Assembly (NCBI GenBank): GCA_031285505.1
Contig: JAITVZ010000059.1
Span: forward strand, 1 to 64,000
From: Propionibacteriaceae bacterium
GTDB taxonomy: Bacteria; Actinomycetota; Actinomycetes; Propionibacteriales; Propionibacteriaceae
DNA length: 64,000 nt
Reading direction: 5' to 3'
Below are positions 1-9,300 of the stretch, piece after piece. Numbering within the stretch: the stretch's first letter is position 1; each line of letters begins with the position of its first letter. The notes beneath the pieces are model-generated. The model did no database searches. It saw nothing but the letters and a program-made list of their open reading frames with translations, and was not told where the DNA came from. The translations under genes and the position numbers were made by a program.

Positions 1-228
1 ATACTTGGGGCTCAAGTTGTGGCGCTGATGGATGTGACACCAGAAACGCGCGCGCTATTGGATTTGGGCTTGTCCAGTTTGGACATGCTGCGCTTGGTGG
101 AAGTCATCGATGACAGATATGGAGTTGCCGAGTCGCTGTTAGTCTGGATATCCGGACTGGAGATGTCTGCGATGGGTGCGTTGACGGTTGGTGACATTGT
201 GGAATTTGTGATACATGCCGCATATTAA
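1..228 (+). CDS. Acyl carrier protein, 5' end cut by window edge
   Basis: The frame is already open at base 1 and ends at the TAA at 226-228, so the gene starts outside the window; an internal GTG at 19 is unlikely to be the true start. The visible 75 residues contain the helix-II signature of acyl carrier proteins, LGLSSLDMLRLVEVIDDRYG, in which the first Ser before LDM is the expected 4'-phosphopantetheine attachment site, followed by an acidic stretch and the C-terminal helix GDIVEFVI. Such proteins carry acyl or aminoacyl chains as thioesters in fatty acid, polyketide, peptide or lipoteichoic acid D-alanylation pathways. The hydrolase and ABC exporter genes follow with overlapping ends, so this is probably one operon. 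Which pathway it serves cannot be told from here. Confidence 0.75.
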   Translation: MLGAQVVALMDVTPETRALLDLGLSSLDMLRLVEVIDDRYGVAESLLVWISGLEMSAMGALTVGDIVEFVIHAAY

Positions 229-1036
229 AATCAATCGTGCCAATCTGTTTTATCAGGTATTGGGACCACGATCAGGCCCGGCCATAGTCATGGTGCACGG
301 ACTCTATACGCACCATGGCATCTACTTTTGGTGTGGGGCTAAAGACTTGGCTAATCAAGGATTCCGAGTGATTCTATATGATCTACGAGGACATGGTTTT
401 TCGACGGGAGATAGTCACGGCTTTCGCCTCGATCGGATGTCCGAGGACTTGATCGGTCTAATGGATGGGCTGAATATTGATCAGGCGCTCCTAGTTGGTT
501 ATTCATTTGGTGGCACAGTGGTCGTCAACACAGCAGCAAGATACCCCCAGCGTGTTCTTGGTATCAGCATATTGGAGGCGTCTGGCCTTAATCCTGATCC
601 GGTGCTTGAGGCTAAAGACACTGATCGGGCCATACAGGAAACCCTGGATGGCTACTCAGCGTCCCTGGGCATGAAACTGCCCCTCCGCTCGAGAAATCAG
701 TTCAGCGACCGGGTGCATGACTTGATCGATGCCGGCCTACTCGATGATCTGAGGGCAGATGCCGGGTTCTTTTATCGACTGGACTGGTCTTTGGTGCGGT
801 GCCCAGCGATCTTGATCTATGGAACGTCTTCCCCTTACAGCGAGGATGGGCGGTGGGTTGAGGCTCACATGCCAACTGCATCTTGCTTTTGGTTGGATGG
901 TGATCACAATATGGTTGTGCGCCAAGGAAAAGATGTGGCGCAGCGGCTGGAAGTCTTCTTCCGTTCTGTGTCTGGAAGATCGCAAGAGTATCCAGCATCG
1001 GAGGATGTGACAGAGGTGATGGATGGCCATCATTGA
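215..1036 (+). CDS. Alpha/beta hydrolase
   Basis: This 273-residue protein has the alpha/beta hydrolase fold. It shows an oxyanion-hole HG at residues 28-29, the strand-turn DLRGHG at 57-61, the nucleophile elbow GYSFGG with Ser97, and a late DH pair in LDGDHNMV that supplies the catalytic His. The ATG at 215 lies inside the end of the ACP gene (14-base overlap), and its own end overlaps the ABC ATPase gene by 14 bases, so the three genes are translationally coupled. Beside a carrier protein, a type II thioesterase or acyl-releasing role is a reasonable inference, but the residues do not settle the substrate. It could equally be an esterase or C-C hydrolase. Confidence 0.8.
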   Translation: MPHIKINRANLFYQVLGPRSGPAIVMVHGLYTHHGIYFWCGAKDLANQGFRVILYDLRGHGFSTGDSHGFRLDRMSEDLIGLMDGLNIDQALLVGYSFGGTVVVNTAARYPQRVLGISILEASGLNPDPVLEAKDTDRAIQETLDGYSASLGMKLPLRSRNQFSDRVHDLIDAGLLDDLRADAGFFYRLDWSLVRCPAILIYGTSSPYSEDGRWVEAHMPTASCFWLDGDHNMVVRQGKDVAQRLEVFFRSVSGRSQEYPASEDVTEVMDGHH

Positions 1037-2087
1037 AGCGAATGAACTGCGAGTGTCGTATGGCTCGGTTCGGGCAGTCAAGGATATTACGTTCTCTGTG
1101 GATGAGGGCGCGTTCTTTGCGTTCCTGGGAGCCAATGGAGCAGGCAAGTCAACCACTATCAGTTGCCTGACGACGTTGTTGCGTCCGACATCTGGGCGGA
1201 TCATTGTTGCAGGCAGTGAATTGGGCAGAGCCAACGATGCCATTCGTCGTAGCATCGGCGTGGTGTTCCAGTCAGCCTTGCTTGATCCCCGCTTGACTGT
1301 CAGGGAAAACCTAGAGTTGCGCGCCCGCATCCATGGATTGAAGGCGATTGATTGCCAGTCGCGGATTGAGGAACTGTCGGGCTTGTTAGCCATGTCAAGC
1401 TTTATGGACCGCCAGTACCGGAGACTGTCTGGCGGGCAAAAGCGGCGGGCTGATATCGCGCGGGCCATGATCCACCGCCCGTCACTGCTTTTTTTGGATG
1501 AACCGACAGCCGGTTTGGATCCACGAAGTCGAGAGCAGGTCTGGAAGGCGATTGCCGATGTGCGCGGGCATGAAGGGATGACGGTTTTCTTGACCACGCA
1601 TTACATGGAGGAGACAGAACGTGCAGACATGGTCAATGTCATTGAGCGTGGCCAAATCATTGCCACTGGAACTCCATCTCATTTGCGGCAGAAGTATAGC
1701 CACGGGCGCCTTCTTCTGTATGTGCATAATGTCCCGGCAGTGCTTTCGATACTGAACCAGTCATTGCCGCCTGGGTCGGTCACCGCTCCCAGGGTGCCTG
1801 GTGATCCGATTGTGGCGAGTCTACAATCGACCCGACAGGTCAAGTGGGTTTTGCCTTATGTTTTGGAGTATATCGATGACTTTGAGTTCAAGCATGGCTC
1901 GATGGATGATGTGTTTCTGGCGCTGACCGACCAACGCGATGACGAAGGAACTGAAAAAGGTGAATCTCGTAGGTCGATGAGACGGAAGCAGCGACGGCAG
2001 CAGCGACGGCAGAGCGAGCCCGGTGAAAAGATGCATGATTCTTGTGCGAGTCCGAGAGCGGTGCCGGCTTCAGGATGCGAGGCGTGA
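1023..2087 (+). CDS. ABC transporter ATP-binding protein, DrrA-like
   Basis: This is the nucleotide-binding subunit of an ABC-2 type exporter. Walker A GANGAGKST is at 36-44, the Q-loop Gln at 83, the signature LSGGQ at 135-139, Walker B LLFLDE at 155-160, and the H-loop His in TTHYMEE near 190. The roughly 100 residues after the ATPase core match the C-terminal extension of daunorubicin-resistance DrrA relatives. The last 40 residues are odd: a strongly basic Arg/Gln-rich run followed by a Cys-containing tail with no family counterpart that I know. The stop overlaps the start of the membrane subunit gene. Family knowledge gives export of a drug, lipid or polyketide; the cargo is unknown. Confidence 0.9.
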   Translation: MAIIEANELRVSYGSVRAVKDITFSVDEGAFFAFLGANGAGKSTTISCLTTLLRPTSGRIIVAGSELGRANDAIRRSIGVVFQSALLDPRLTVRENLELRARIHGLKAIDCQSRIEELSGLLAMSSFMDRQYRRLSGGQKRRADIARAMIHRPSLLFLDEPTAGLDPRSREQVWKAIADVRGHEGMTVFLTTHYMEETERADMVNVIERGQIIATGTPSHLRQKYSHGRLLLYVHNVPAVLSILNQSLPPGSVTAPRVPGDPIVASLQSTRQVKWVLPYVLEYIDDFEFKHGSMDDVFLALTDQRDDEGTEKGESRRSMRRKQRRQQRRQSEPGEKMHDSCASPRAVPASGCEA

Positions 2088-2992
2088 AACCTATGCAGAT
2101 GGTCTGGACCATGGTGGCTCGCAACTTGAAGGTGTTTTGGCGCGATCCGATGACAGTTTTCTTTTCGCTGGTGGGTCCTTTGGTAATGGTGGTATTATTC
2201 GTACTTTTTTTGCGAAAGATGATGGTTCAGACGATTGCGAACTATCTTGGATTGAATGATCTCGCCAACGTATACGGTCTATGTGACGCATGGATGATCG
2301 CTTCGGTGACGACAATGGCGACGCTATCGGCATCATTGGGCATGCTGACAGCCTTTGTTGAGGATCGGGTCAGTGGGCGTTTTTCTGACTATCTTGTCTC
2401 TCCCATTCGTCGCTGGCAGTTGGCCAGCGGGTATGTCATTGCAGTTCTGGCGGTGGGACTGGTGGTGGCATTGGTGATTTTTGTCACCGGTCAAGGCTGG
2501 ATGCTGATGTCGGGTCAGGCTCTGATGAACACTGGGCAATGGCTGAGTGTCCTGGGGGCAATTGCGTTATCCGCTCTGACATTCGCCGCTTTCAACACCC
2601 TGGTAGTGACATTCACTAGGACGCAGGGTTCTTATGGTGGGTTGTCGCTGGTTTTGGGGACAGCTATGGGGTTTCTGTCATTCTGTTATGCCACACCACA
2701 GACACTGGATGAATCGGTGACGTCGGTGCTGAGTCTGCTTCCCTTCGCTCAAGCGGCGGCTTTGATTCGTGATCCCGCGTTGACACCAGCGGCCCAGGCC
2801 TTGCTCAATGAGGTGCTGCCGACGGCCGATAAGTCTGGTGATGCTTTGCAAGATTTGATGGAGTCCATTGCCGCTCGCCTGGTGGTTGACGGGCAGGATC
2901 TCACCAATTGGATGATCATTGGCAGCTTGAGCGGCTTGACTTTGGTGTTTGGGGTATTGGCTTCGTGGCGTATGGGGCGCATCATTCGCTGA
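2084..2992 (+). CDS. ABC-2 type transporter permease, DrrB-like
   Basis: This is the membrane subunit that pairs with the preceding ATPase. About six hydrophobic segments are visible, including the first helix after the motif RNLKVFWRDPMT that typifies DrrB/ABC-2 permeases, and a last helix ending in a short basic tail. I chose the GTG at 2084 because it overlaps the ATPase stop as GTGA and has AGGA eight bases upstream. An upstream ATG at 2075 and an internal ATG at 2093 are alternatives. The predicted protein is about 302 residues, normal for the family. The gene closes the operon; a small inverted repeat (CCCAC/GTGGG, 2998-3010) follows but lacks a T-run. Confidence 0.88.
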   Translation: MKPMQMVWTMVARNLKVFWRDPMTVFFSLVGPLVMVVLFVLFLRKMMVQTIANYLGLNDLANVYGLCDAWMIASVTTMATLSASLGMLTAFVEDRVSGRFSDYLVSPIRRWQLASGYVIAVLAVGLVVALVIFVTGQGWMLMSGQALMNTGQWLSVLGAIALSALTFAAFNTLVVTFTRTQGSYGGLSLVLGTAMGFLSFCYATPQTLDESVTSVLSLLPFAQAAALIRDPALTPAAQALLNEVLPTADKSGDALQDLMESIAARLVVDGQDLTNWMIIGSLSGLTLVFGVLASWRMGRIIR

Positions 2993-3270
2993 ATTTGCCC
3001 ACCGCGTGGGTTCACTAGCCGCTGACGTCGGTGTACGTCTGCTACCAGTGCCCTCAGTTTTGGGCATCCGATGGGACTCGTCGACCGATGGCTGCACTGC
3101 GTCCGCACACCTTTAAGTAAGTATTGGAAGTCGGCGCTTCACCCTCCAAGCAAGCAATGATGGTAGAGGCATCACGAAGAAAGGAAAGCATAAGCAAAGA
3201 TACTTCGCGAACCTAGCAAAGTACTGGCATAGATATTGCAGATTCGATCAAAATATGGCAGAGTGGCGGT

Positions 3271-3362
3271 AGCCATACTGGGTTGGGTATGGCTGGGGAG
3301 GAACGTCGCAGCCCGGACTCTGGCGCCGACTCCCCTAACCAGATATCGAAAATGATGGGGGA
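3271..3362 (+). promoter_or_regulatory. Structured 5' leader with alternative pairing at the ribosome-binding site
   Basis: Directly upstream of the giant surface protein two helices stack end to end. The first is AGCCATAC (3271-3278) with GTATGGCT (3287-3294), eight perfect pairs. The second is GGGGA (3295-3299) with TCCCC (3331-3335), continued inward by GTCG (3305-3308)/CGAC (3327-3330) and GCC (3311-3313)/GGC (3322-3324). The same TCCCC can instead pair with GGGGA of the ribosome-binding site (3358-3362), so the two states exclude each other, as in translational switches. Words such as GGGGAGGAAC and CCGAC plus CTAACC recall the c-di-AMP (ydaO) aptamer, but order and spacing do not fit it fully. 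Function is inferred only. Confidence 0.45.
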
Positions 3363-3367
3363 ACTGA

Positions 3368-6300
3368 ATGCCTAGTTCGTTAGGTGTCGCTCACTACCAA
3401 GGCAGCCCGCACCAGGGGCTGAAAAAGACGGTTGCATCGGCTTCCGCCTTCGTATTGACTATCGGCGGGTTGTTTCTGGGGCAGAGCTTCCAGGCAACCG
3501 TGGCCTCGGCTGATCAGCCAACAACTCACTCGGCAACGGCGCCAGTCTGGACGGCCGTGACCAATTGGAAGGCTGTTTGGGATCAGCCGTTGACTGAAGA
3601 TGTCATCTATTATTCACTTGATGCGGCCGATCCAATGAATAACACGGATCGTCACGAGGATCTCCTGTGGGAGTCCTATGACTGGTCTGACGACATGTCA
3701 ACCTACAAGACGCGCGTGTCGATGCACTGGGAAGGAGATAGTGCTGGGCAGAGTGATTTCTCTGAGTATCAGTTCTCATCGATGGCGGTTGGGCGCATCG
3801 GCGGCAAACAGACCGATCCCAATGCGCCGCTAACGGCCTACTTCTGGAGCCGTGATGCCCGCCAGGTCAACGGCCCGGCCAGCTGTGAAGCAGGTTACAC
3901 GCCGATTGTCAGGACCACGTCGGGCGAGTCCGAAATTTACTGGTCATGCATGCCGGCGCCTAAGGGTGAGGGCAACGTCGGGTCGTGGCCATCGTCAAAT
4001 GGCGATTCATTGTTCTCTGGTGCCAAAGATAAGGGCCATGCCACCGGCGGTGAGATCGAACAGTACACGGGAAATCTGTACGTGGTGTCGTCCTATCTCG
4101 GAGAAATTGATTCAGAGAACTCAGAGTCATCGGCGGCTTCAAGTGAGGACGGTTGGCGTTTTTCGGTTTGGAACCCGGTGACAGGCGAGTATTCACTGTC
4201 CGGTGCTGTCCAGCCAGGTGATTGGTACGAAGGTATGGGCTCTGTGCCCAAGGAGCGCCTGGCAGTTCGAGCCAATGTCGATGGTGTCGGCGATGCCACA
4301 CCATATGCACCGGCCGACTTCGCCTTGGACGCCGATGGCAATGTTTATCTCTATAGCGGTGGTGGAGTCACCCATGACTCCAATGGCAACATGAAGCTGG
4401 TCCGCATGGAGCCGGCTCGTGATTCCTTGGGCAACATCGTTGATGGCTCAGCCGATAATCCATGGCGTTACTACGTCGTCAGCGACATCAAGAAGGAGAT
4501 CGCCGGTGAGTTCTGGGACAATGCCGGTGGGCAATACGGCACCTGGGGCAACGCCTTCCTGGATGGCCAGTTGCTCAATGGTGCTGGTACCCGCACGTAT
4601 GGCTTGCCAGCGGATGCGCCTGATTCTGCGGACGCTTGTCAGGCCCGGTCTTATATGAATTCGCCTGATCGTTACGCAGATTCGCCAGTTCCTGGCCCTT
4701 CCTGCACTTACGACACTGACGGGGTGGTTTTCCCGTATCCAGGAACTAGCAACATGGTTAAGATTGACCCGTTGTCAGCCACAGCCAAGATTGTTTACTC
4801 GGTTCAAAATGATGGTCTGCCGCAGGCGCCGGATCCCATCTCGTCTGCTGCTCGTGACAATGCATCGGCTCAAGGGGCGATGATCATTCGCGGCACCCTG
4901 TGGAACGATGCCAACGCAGATGGGGTCATTCAGGCGAGCGAAGAAGGACTGGCGGATCAACAGGTCGGCCTGTATGACGCCTCCGGGGTTCTCCGCTCGG
5001 TTCAAGAGACTGGGGCGACTGGGACTTATTCATTCCTGACGTCTGGGGTGTCCGGCGTGTCCTATTACGTGCGTCCCATCCAAGTGCAGATCGACGGTGT
5101 CAATGCTGTGCAGACCTGGGCTGCTGGCTTCACCGATGGTCGCAACAGCGCCAGCGTTGCCTGCGCCAGCGGGGCAGTCACAAGCAGCGCCGGTGGTGCC
5201 TGTGAAGGCGCCATTTCTCCATACAGCAATTCTGATCCGACGGTCACTGCTCTCGGGGTGGCCTCTGACAAGGCTACTTGGCTGAACTATGCCACCGTGA
5301 CGATGGGTTCATCCAATTCTGTGCCATCGGCTGATTTTGGATTCACCACTACTGGTTCTTACGGCGATGCCGCAGCCGGACCGGCGGAGGCCAATGTGCC
5401 CAGTCATATCAACGGTGTCAGCCAAGATATCCAGCTGGGTGCCGATCTCGGCAGCTATGCTGGCCCAGCAACTGACAATGCTTCGCATAATGCCACTGAT
5501 GACGGTGTGTCGATCACTGGCTCGGCTCTTGGGTCGATTGCTTTGCAGGATGGCCTGTTCGCAGCAACCCATGATTACAACATGACAGCTGATCTGGCCG
5601 GCGATTCTGCCGGCGAGGCTGATGTCACAGCGTGGACGACGACACCCGGCGCCAATGTTTGGACCACAAGCGCCAATTCTTGGAGCCCAACGGCCACTGC
5701 GCCAACGGATAATTTCCAGGTGCAGCCGACCGGCGCAATCTCCGGGACCCAGTCGACCCAACTGCGGGTGTCGGCATCGACCGCCACGGCCAGCGTTCCG
5801 GATAACTCACTGGGTGAGTATTCGGGGACGGCTGATTCAGGCAAGCCTTGGGCAACAGTTGGTGAGATTGAGGATTATTCCTTTGGTGTCACTGATGCTG
5901 TCTATCGCCCGGCGGTGGTCAATGCCTCATCGACCAGCGCCACCTTCACCATTGCGGGACAGACACTGACGGCCGATGCCGCCAGTGGCATTGTCCAAGG
6001 GGCTGCGGCTGCGGCTGCTCCCGGTCAATTGGTCAGTGTGACTGGTACCGCGGACAGTGACATTGGTTTCCGCGGCGTGACAGTCACTGATACAACCAGT
6101 GGCCAGGCGGTGGACAATGTCACTGTGACACCGGCGGCGGATGGCAAGGGCGCGACGGTGACCTTCACAGAGCAGGTTGGCGACGATTACACCGTCTTGT
6201 TCACCTACGGTAACGGCGTTGATTCGAGCAAGTCATCATTGGTGGTTGATCGGACCCAACAGGTCGTCGGTGGCGACATCGTGGCTACCATCACAGCCAG

Positions 6301-9300
6301 GGATAAAGATGGAAACATCGTGCCGAATGTTCAGGCAAGCTTCAAGCTTGATGATGCCGATGGGTCCGCTGTGGTCACACCGGCGAGCTGCGTGACTGGT
6401 GTTGATGGGACTTGTCAGGTGCTGGTCACTGATAGCAAGGTTGAGACGGTCACCCTGCATGGGTTGGTCAATGGTCAAGAAATCAACAATCCTGACCCGG
6501 CGCAATCCTCCCCACAGGATCTGACTTTCGTTGCCGACAGTGTTGACCATGCCACTTTGGAGGCGAGTCCGGCTGGACCGTTGGTTGCGGGCGAGGGTCA
6601 ATACACGTTGAAGGTGACGGCATTTGACAAGAATGACAATCCCGTCAGCGGGGCGACTGTCGTTTACCAGCTTGACAAGGTGATCGGCATTGATGGTTCC
6701 GCGCTTGATGAGTCCAAGACTTCGTTGTCGAATCAGGCGACCTGTGTGACGGGTGCCGACGGTTCTTGCTCGGACGTCAAACTGTCGTCAACTGATGCGG
6801 GAAAGTTCGTTGTATCAGCGACAGCCAATGACAAGGCGACGGACCCCAAGTCGGTCACCTTGGAATTCATCACCGGTGATATCGTGCCCGAGGATTCCTG
6901 CGACCCGTCAGTGCCGGCTGATCAATGCACCCGTCTGGTGGTCAAGCCGACAGCCTTGCCCGTCAGTGAGCAATCCACAGCCACGGCTTATGTGACTGAC
7001 AAGTGGGGTAATGAAGGCGCTGATGTTGATGTCACCTTCACGGTGGATGGCAACGGTTACTTCGTGGCTGGGGGCGACCAATCTGTGACTGACAGCACCG
7101 ATGATTTGGGTGCAGTCGCAGTCAAGTTGTCGGACAAGACAGCTGAGACAGTCACCGTGAAAGCCAGCTATGCAGATGGCGCCGATACTGGATTGGTCGG
7201 CCAAGAAGACGTCGTCTTCGGCGTTGGACAGGCTGATCATGCCACTTTCGTGGTTGAGCCTGAAGTTGATCCGAAGTCATCTGACCACTCGGCGTGGCAA
7301 GTGGTAGACCTGCCCGGTGGCGAGTCCTACTACACCGGCATCCTGACGGTTTTCGATGCGGACAACAACCCGATTCCCGGATTGTCTGATTCGACAATCG
7401 ACTTTGCCGCCAATGATCCTGCAGTGACCATCTCGGACATCACCGCCGGCGATCAGCCGGGCAGCTATCAAGTGCACTACTCATCGAAGGTCGCCTCGGC
7501 AGACTACACGTCCAATGCCATGGTCGATGGCCTGTCTGCCGCTGACATCACGGGTCATGATTTGCCGATTCCCTTCAAAGCCGACGAGCCATACGTTTGC
7601 AATCCTGACCAAGAAAGGACTCAGGACTGCTCACGGCTGGAGGTGACTCCGAAGTATCCGGAAACGGTGGGCGTCAGCGATCAGGATGGCCCAGGCGCCA
7701 AAGGCATCGCCTACATCAATGACAAGTTCGGTAATCCGGTGGAAGCCGGATGGCCGGTCGATTTCCAACTGACCGATTCGCCAGCTGCCATCATGTCTCC
7801 AGTCGATGATTGGCTGACTGATGACCAAGGTCAGGCTGAAGTCAAGGTGACTGATGCGCAGGTTGAGACCGTCAAACTGCACGCGCTGATCAATGGTGAG
7901 CAGGAGATCATGAATTCTCCCCAACTCATCGATTTTGTCCATGGCAAGCCCGATGCCGGCCTGAGTTCTTTGACTGTCGATCCGGGCCGGAACCCGGCCG
8001 GTACCGACGTCAAAGTGACTGCGACGATTGAGGATGAGCTGGGCAATCGTATTGTCGACCTGACTCGTGACGACTTCGTCATGTCGGGAGCAACCGAGGA
8101 CCAGGTGCCGGATCTGGCAGACGCCAGCTTCCGTAACTTCGCGGCTGTCGGTGATGGTGTTTACACCTTCAATGTCACTTCAAAGCTGGTCGGCGACTTC
8201 GTCCTCCAGGCGATTGTTGACGATGTGACTCTGGATGATCATCCAGGTGTCGAGTTCTACGCCGGTGAGGTTTGTGTTGACAACTGCGAACCAATTGATA
8301 ATCCAGAAACGCCTGAGGTGGATGAGTCGAAGGATAACTACACCGACCTGATGATGATCAAGAATGACGCATGGGCCAACGGACAAGATTCCGACGAGGC
8401 CGTGGGTCATGCCTATGATCATTACGGCAATATCGTCAGCGGCGCGGTGTTCACCGTGACTGATGCGACGGTCACGCCAGATCTGCTGGGCGCCTTGACA
8501 CCGAAAGTGAACACGGCCACCACCGATGCAAGCGGAACTGCCTCAATGAGCTGGACCTCAAAGGTTGCCGGAAACTTCACCGGAACAGCGACCGTTCAAT
8601 CGGCCAATACTGAGGCCATCCCGATGACGGCGCCAGCCACCGATGTCAATTCGATTCGGTTCATCCCTGGTGATGTATCGGCGGAGAAGTCGTCGATGAC
8701 GATTGCGCCGGCGTCACCACTTGAGGTTGGGTCGGTTTACACCGCCACAATTCACGTGGTAGATGACAACCTCAATCCGTTGAACAATGTCACGGCCACC
8801 TTCTCGCTGGGCAGTGCCAACGATTCGGCGACGCAAGCCATTGAGTTCGTAGGCGCTTCGACCTGTTCGACCGATGCCGATGGCAATTGTTCGGTGGATA
8901 TCACAAGCCAGTTCGCCAATGTTTACAAAGTGCATGGCAAGGTTCCCACCAAGCAAGGGCTGCTCGATGTTCAAGGAGGTGGTGATCCTGCCAAGGCGTC
9001 GCCACAGGATGTCGAGTTCACCGCTGGACCAGTCTGCAATGAGAACGCTGGTGACAAGTGCACGCCGATCGACAATCCGGACACCCCGGAGGTTGACGAG
9101 TCGGAGAATTACACCAAGGTGACGGTTTATCCCAATGGTGCCGTGGCTGATGGTCAGGATCAGGATGGAATCAATATTGAGACCTATGATCGCTACGGCA
9201 ATCCGGTGGCCGGTGCTGAGATCAGTCTCAGCACCAATGATCCGGTTGACTTGAGTGCAACTCAGGTCACCACGGGTCCTGATGGTAAGGCGACGGTCAC

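Noticed and set aside
737-1597. Long open frame antisense to the hydrolase and ABC ATPase genes
   Set aside because: It lies wholly opposite two well supported genes, has no domain, is rich in Arg/Ser/Pro and lacks a ribosome-binding site.
3241-3362. c-di-AMP (ydaO) riboswitch upstream of the surface protein
   Set aside because: Some consensus words are present, but the order, the missing CCGAAUCC element and the short length prevent a firm call; kept only as a structured leader.
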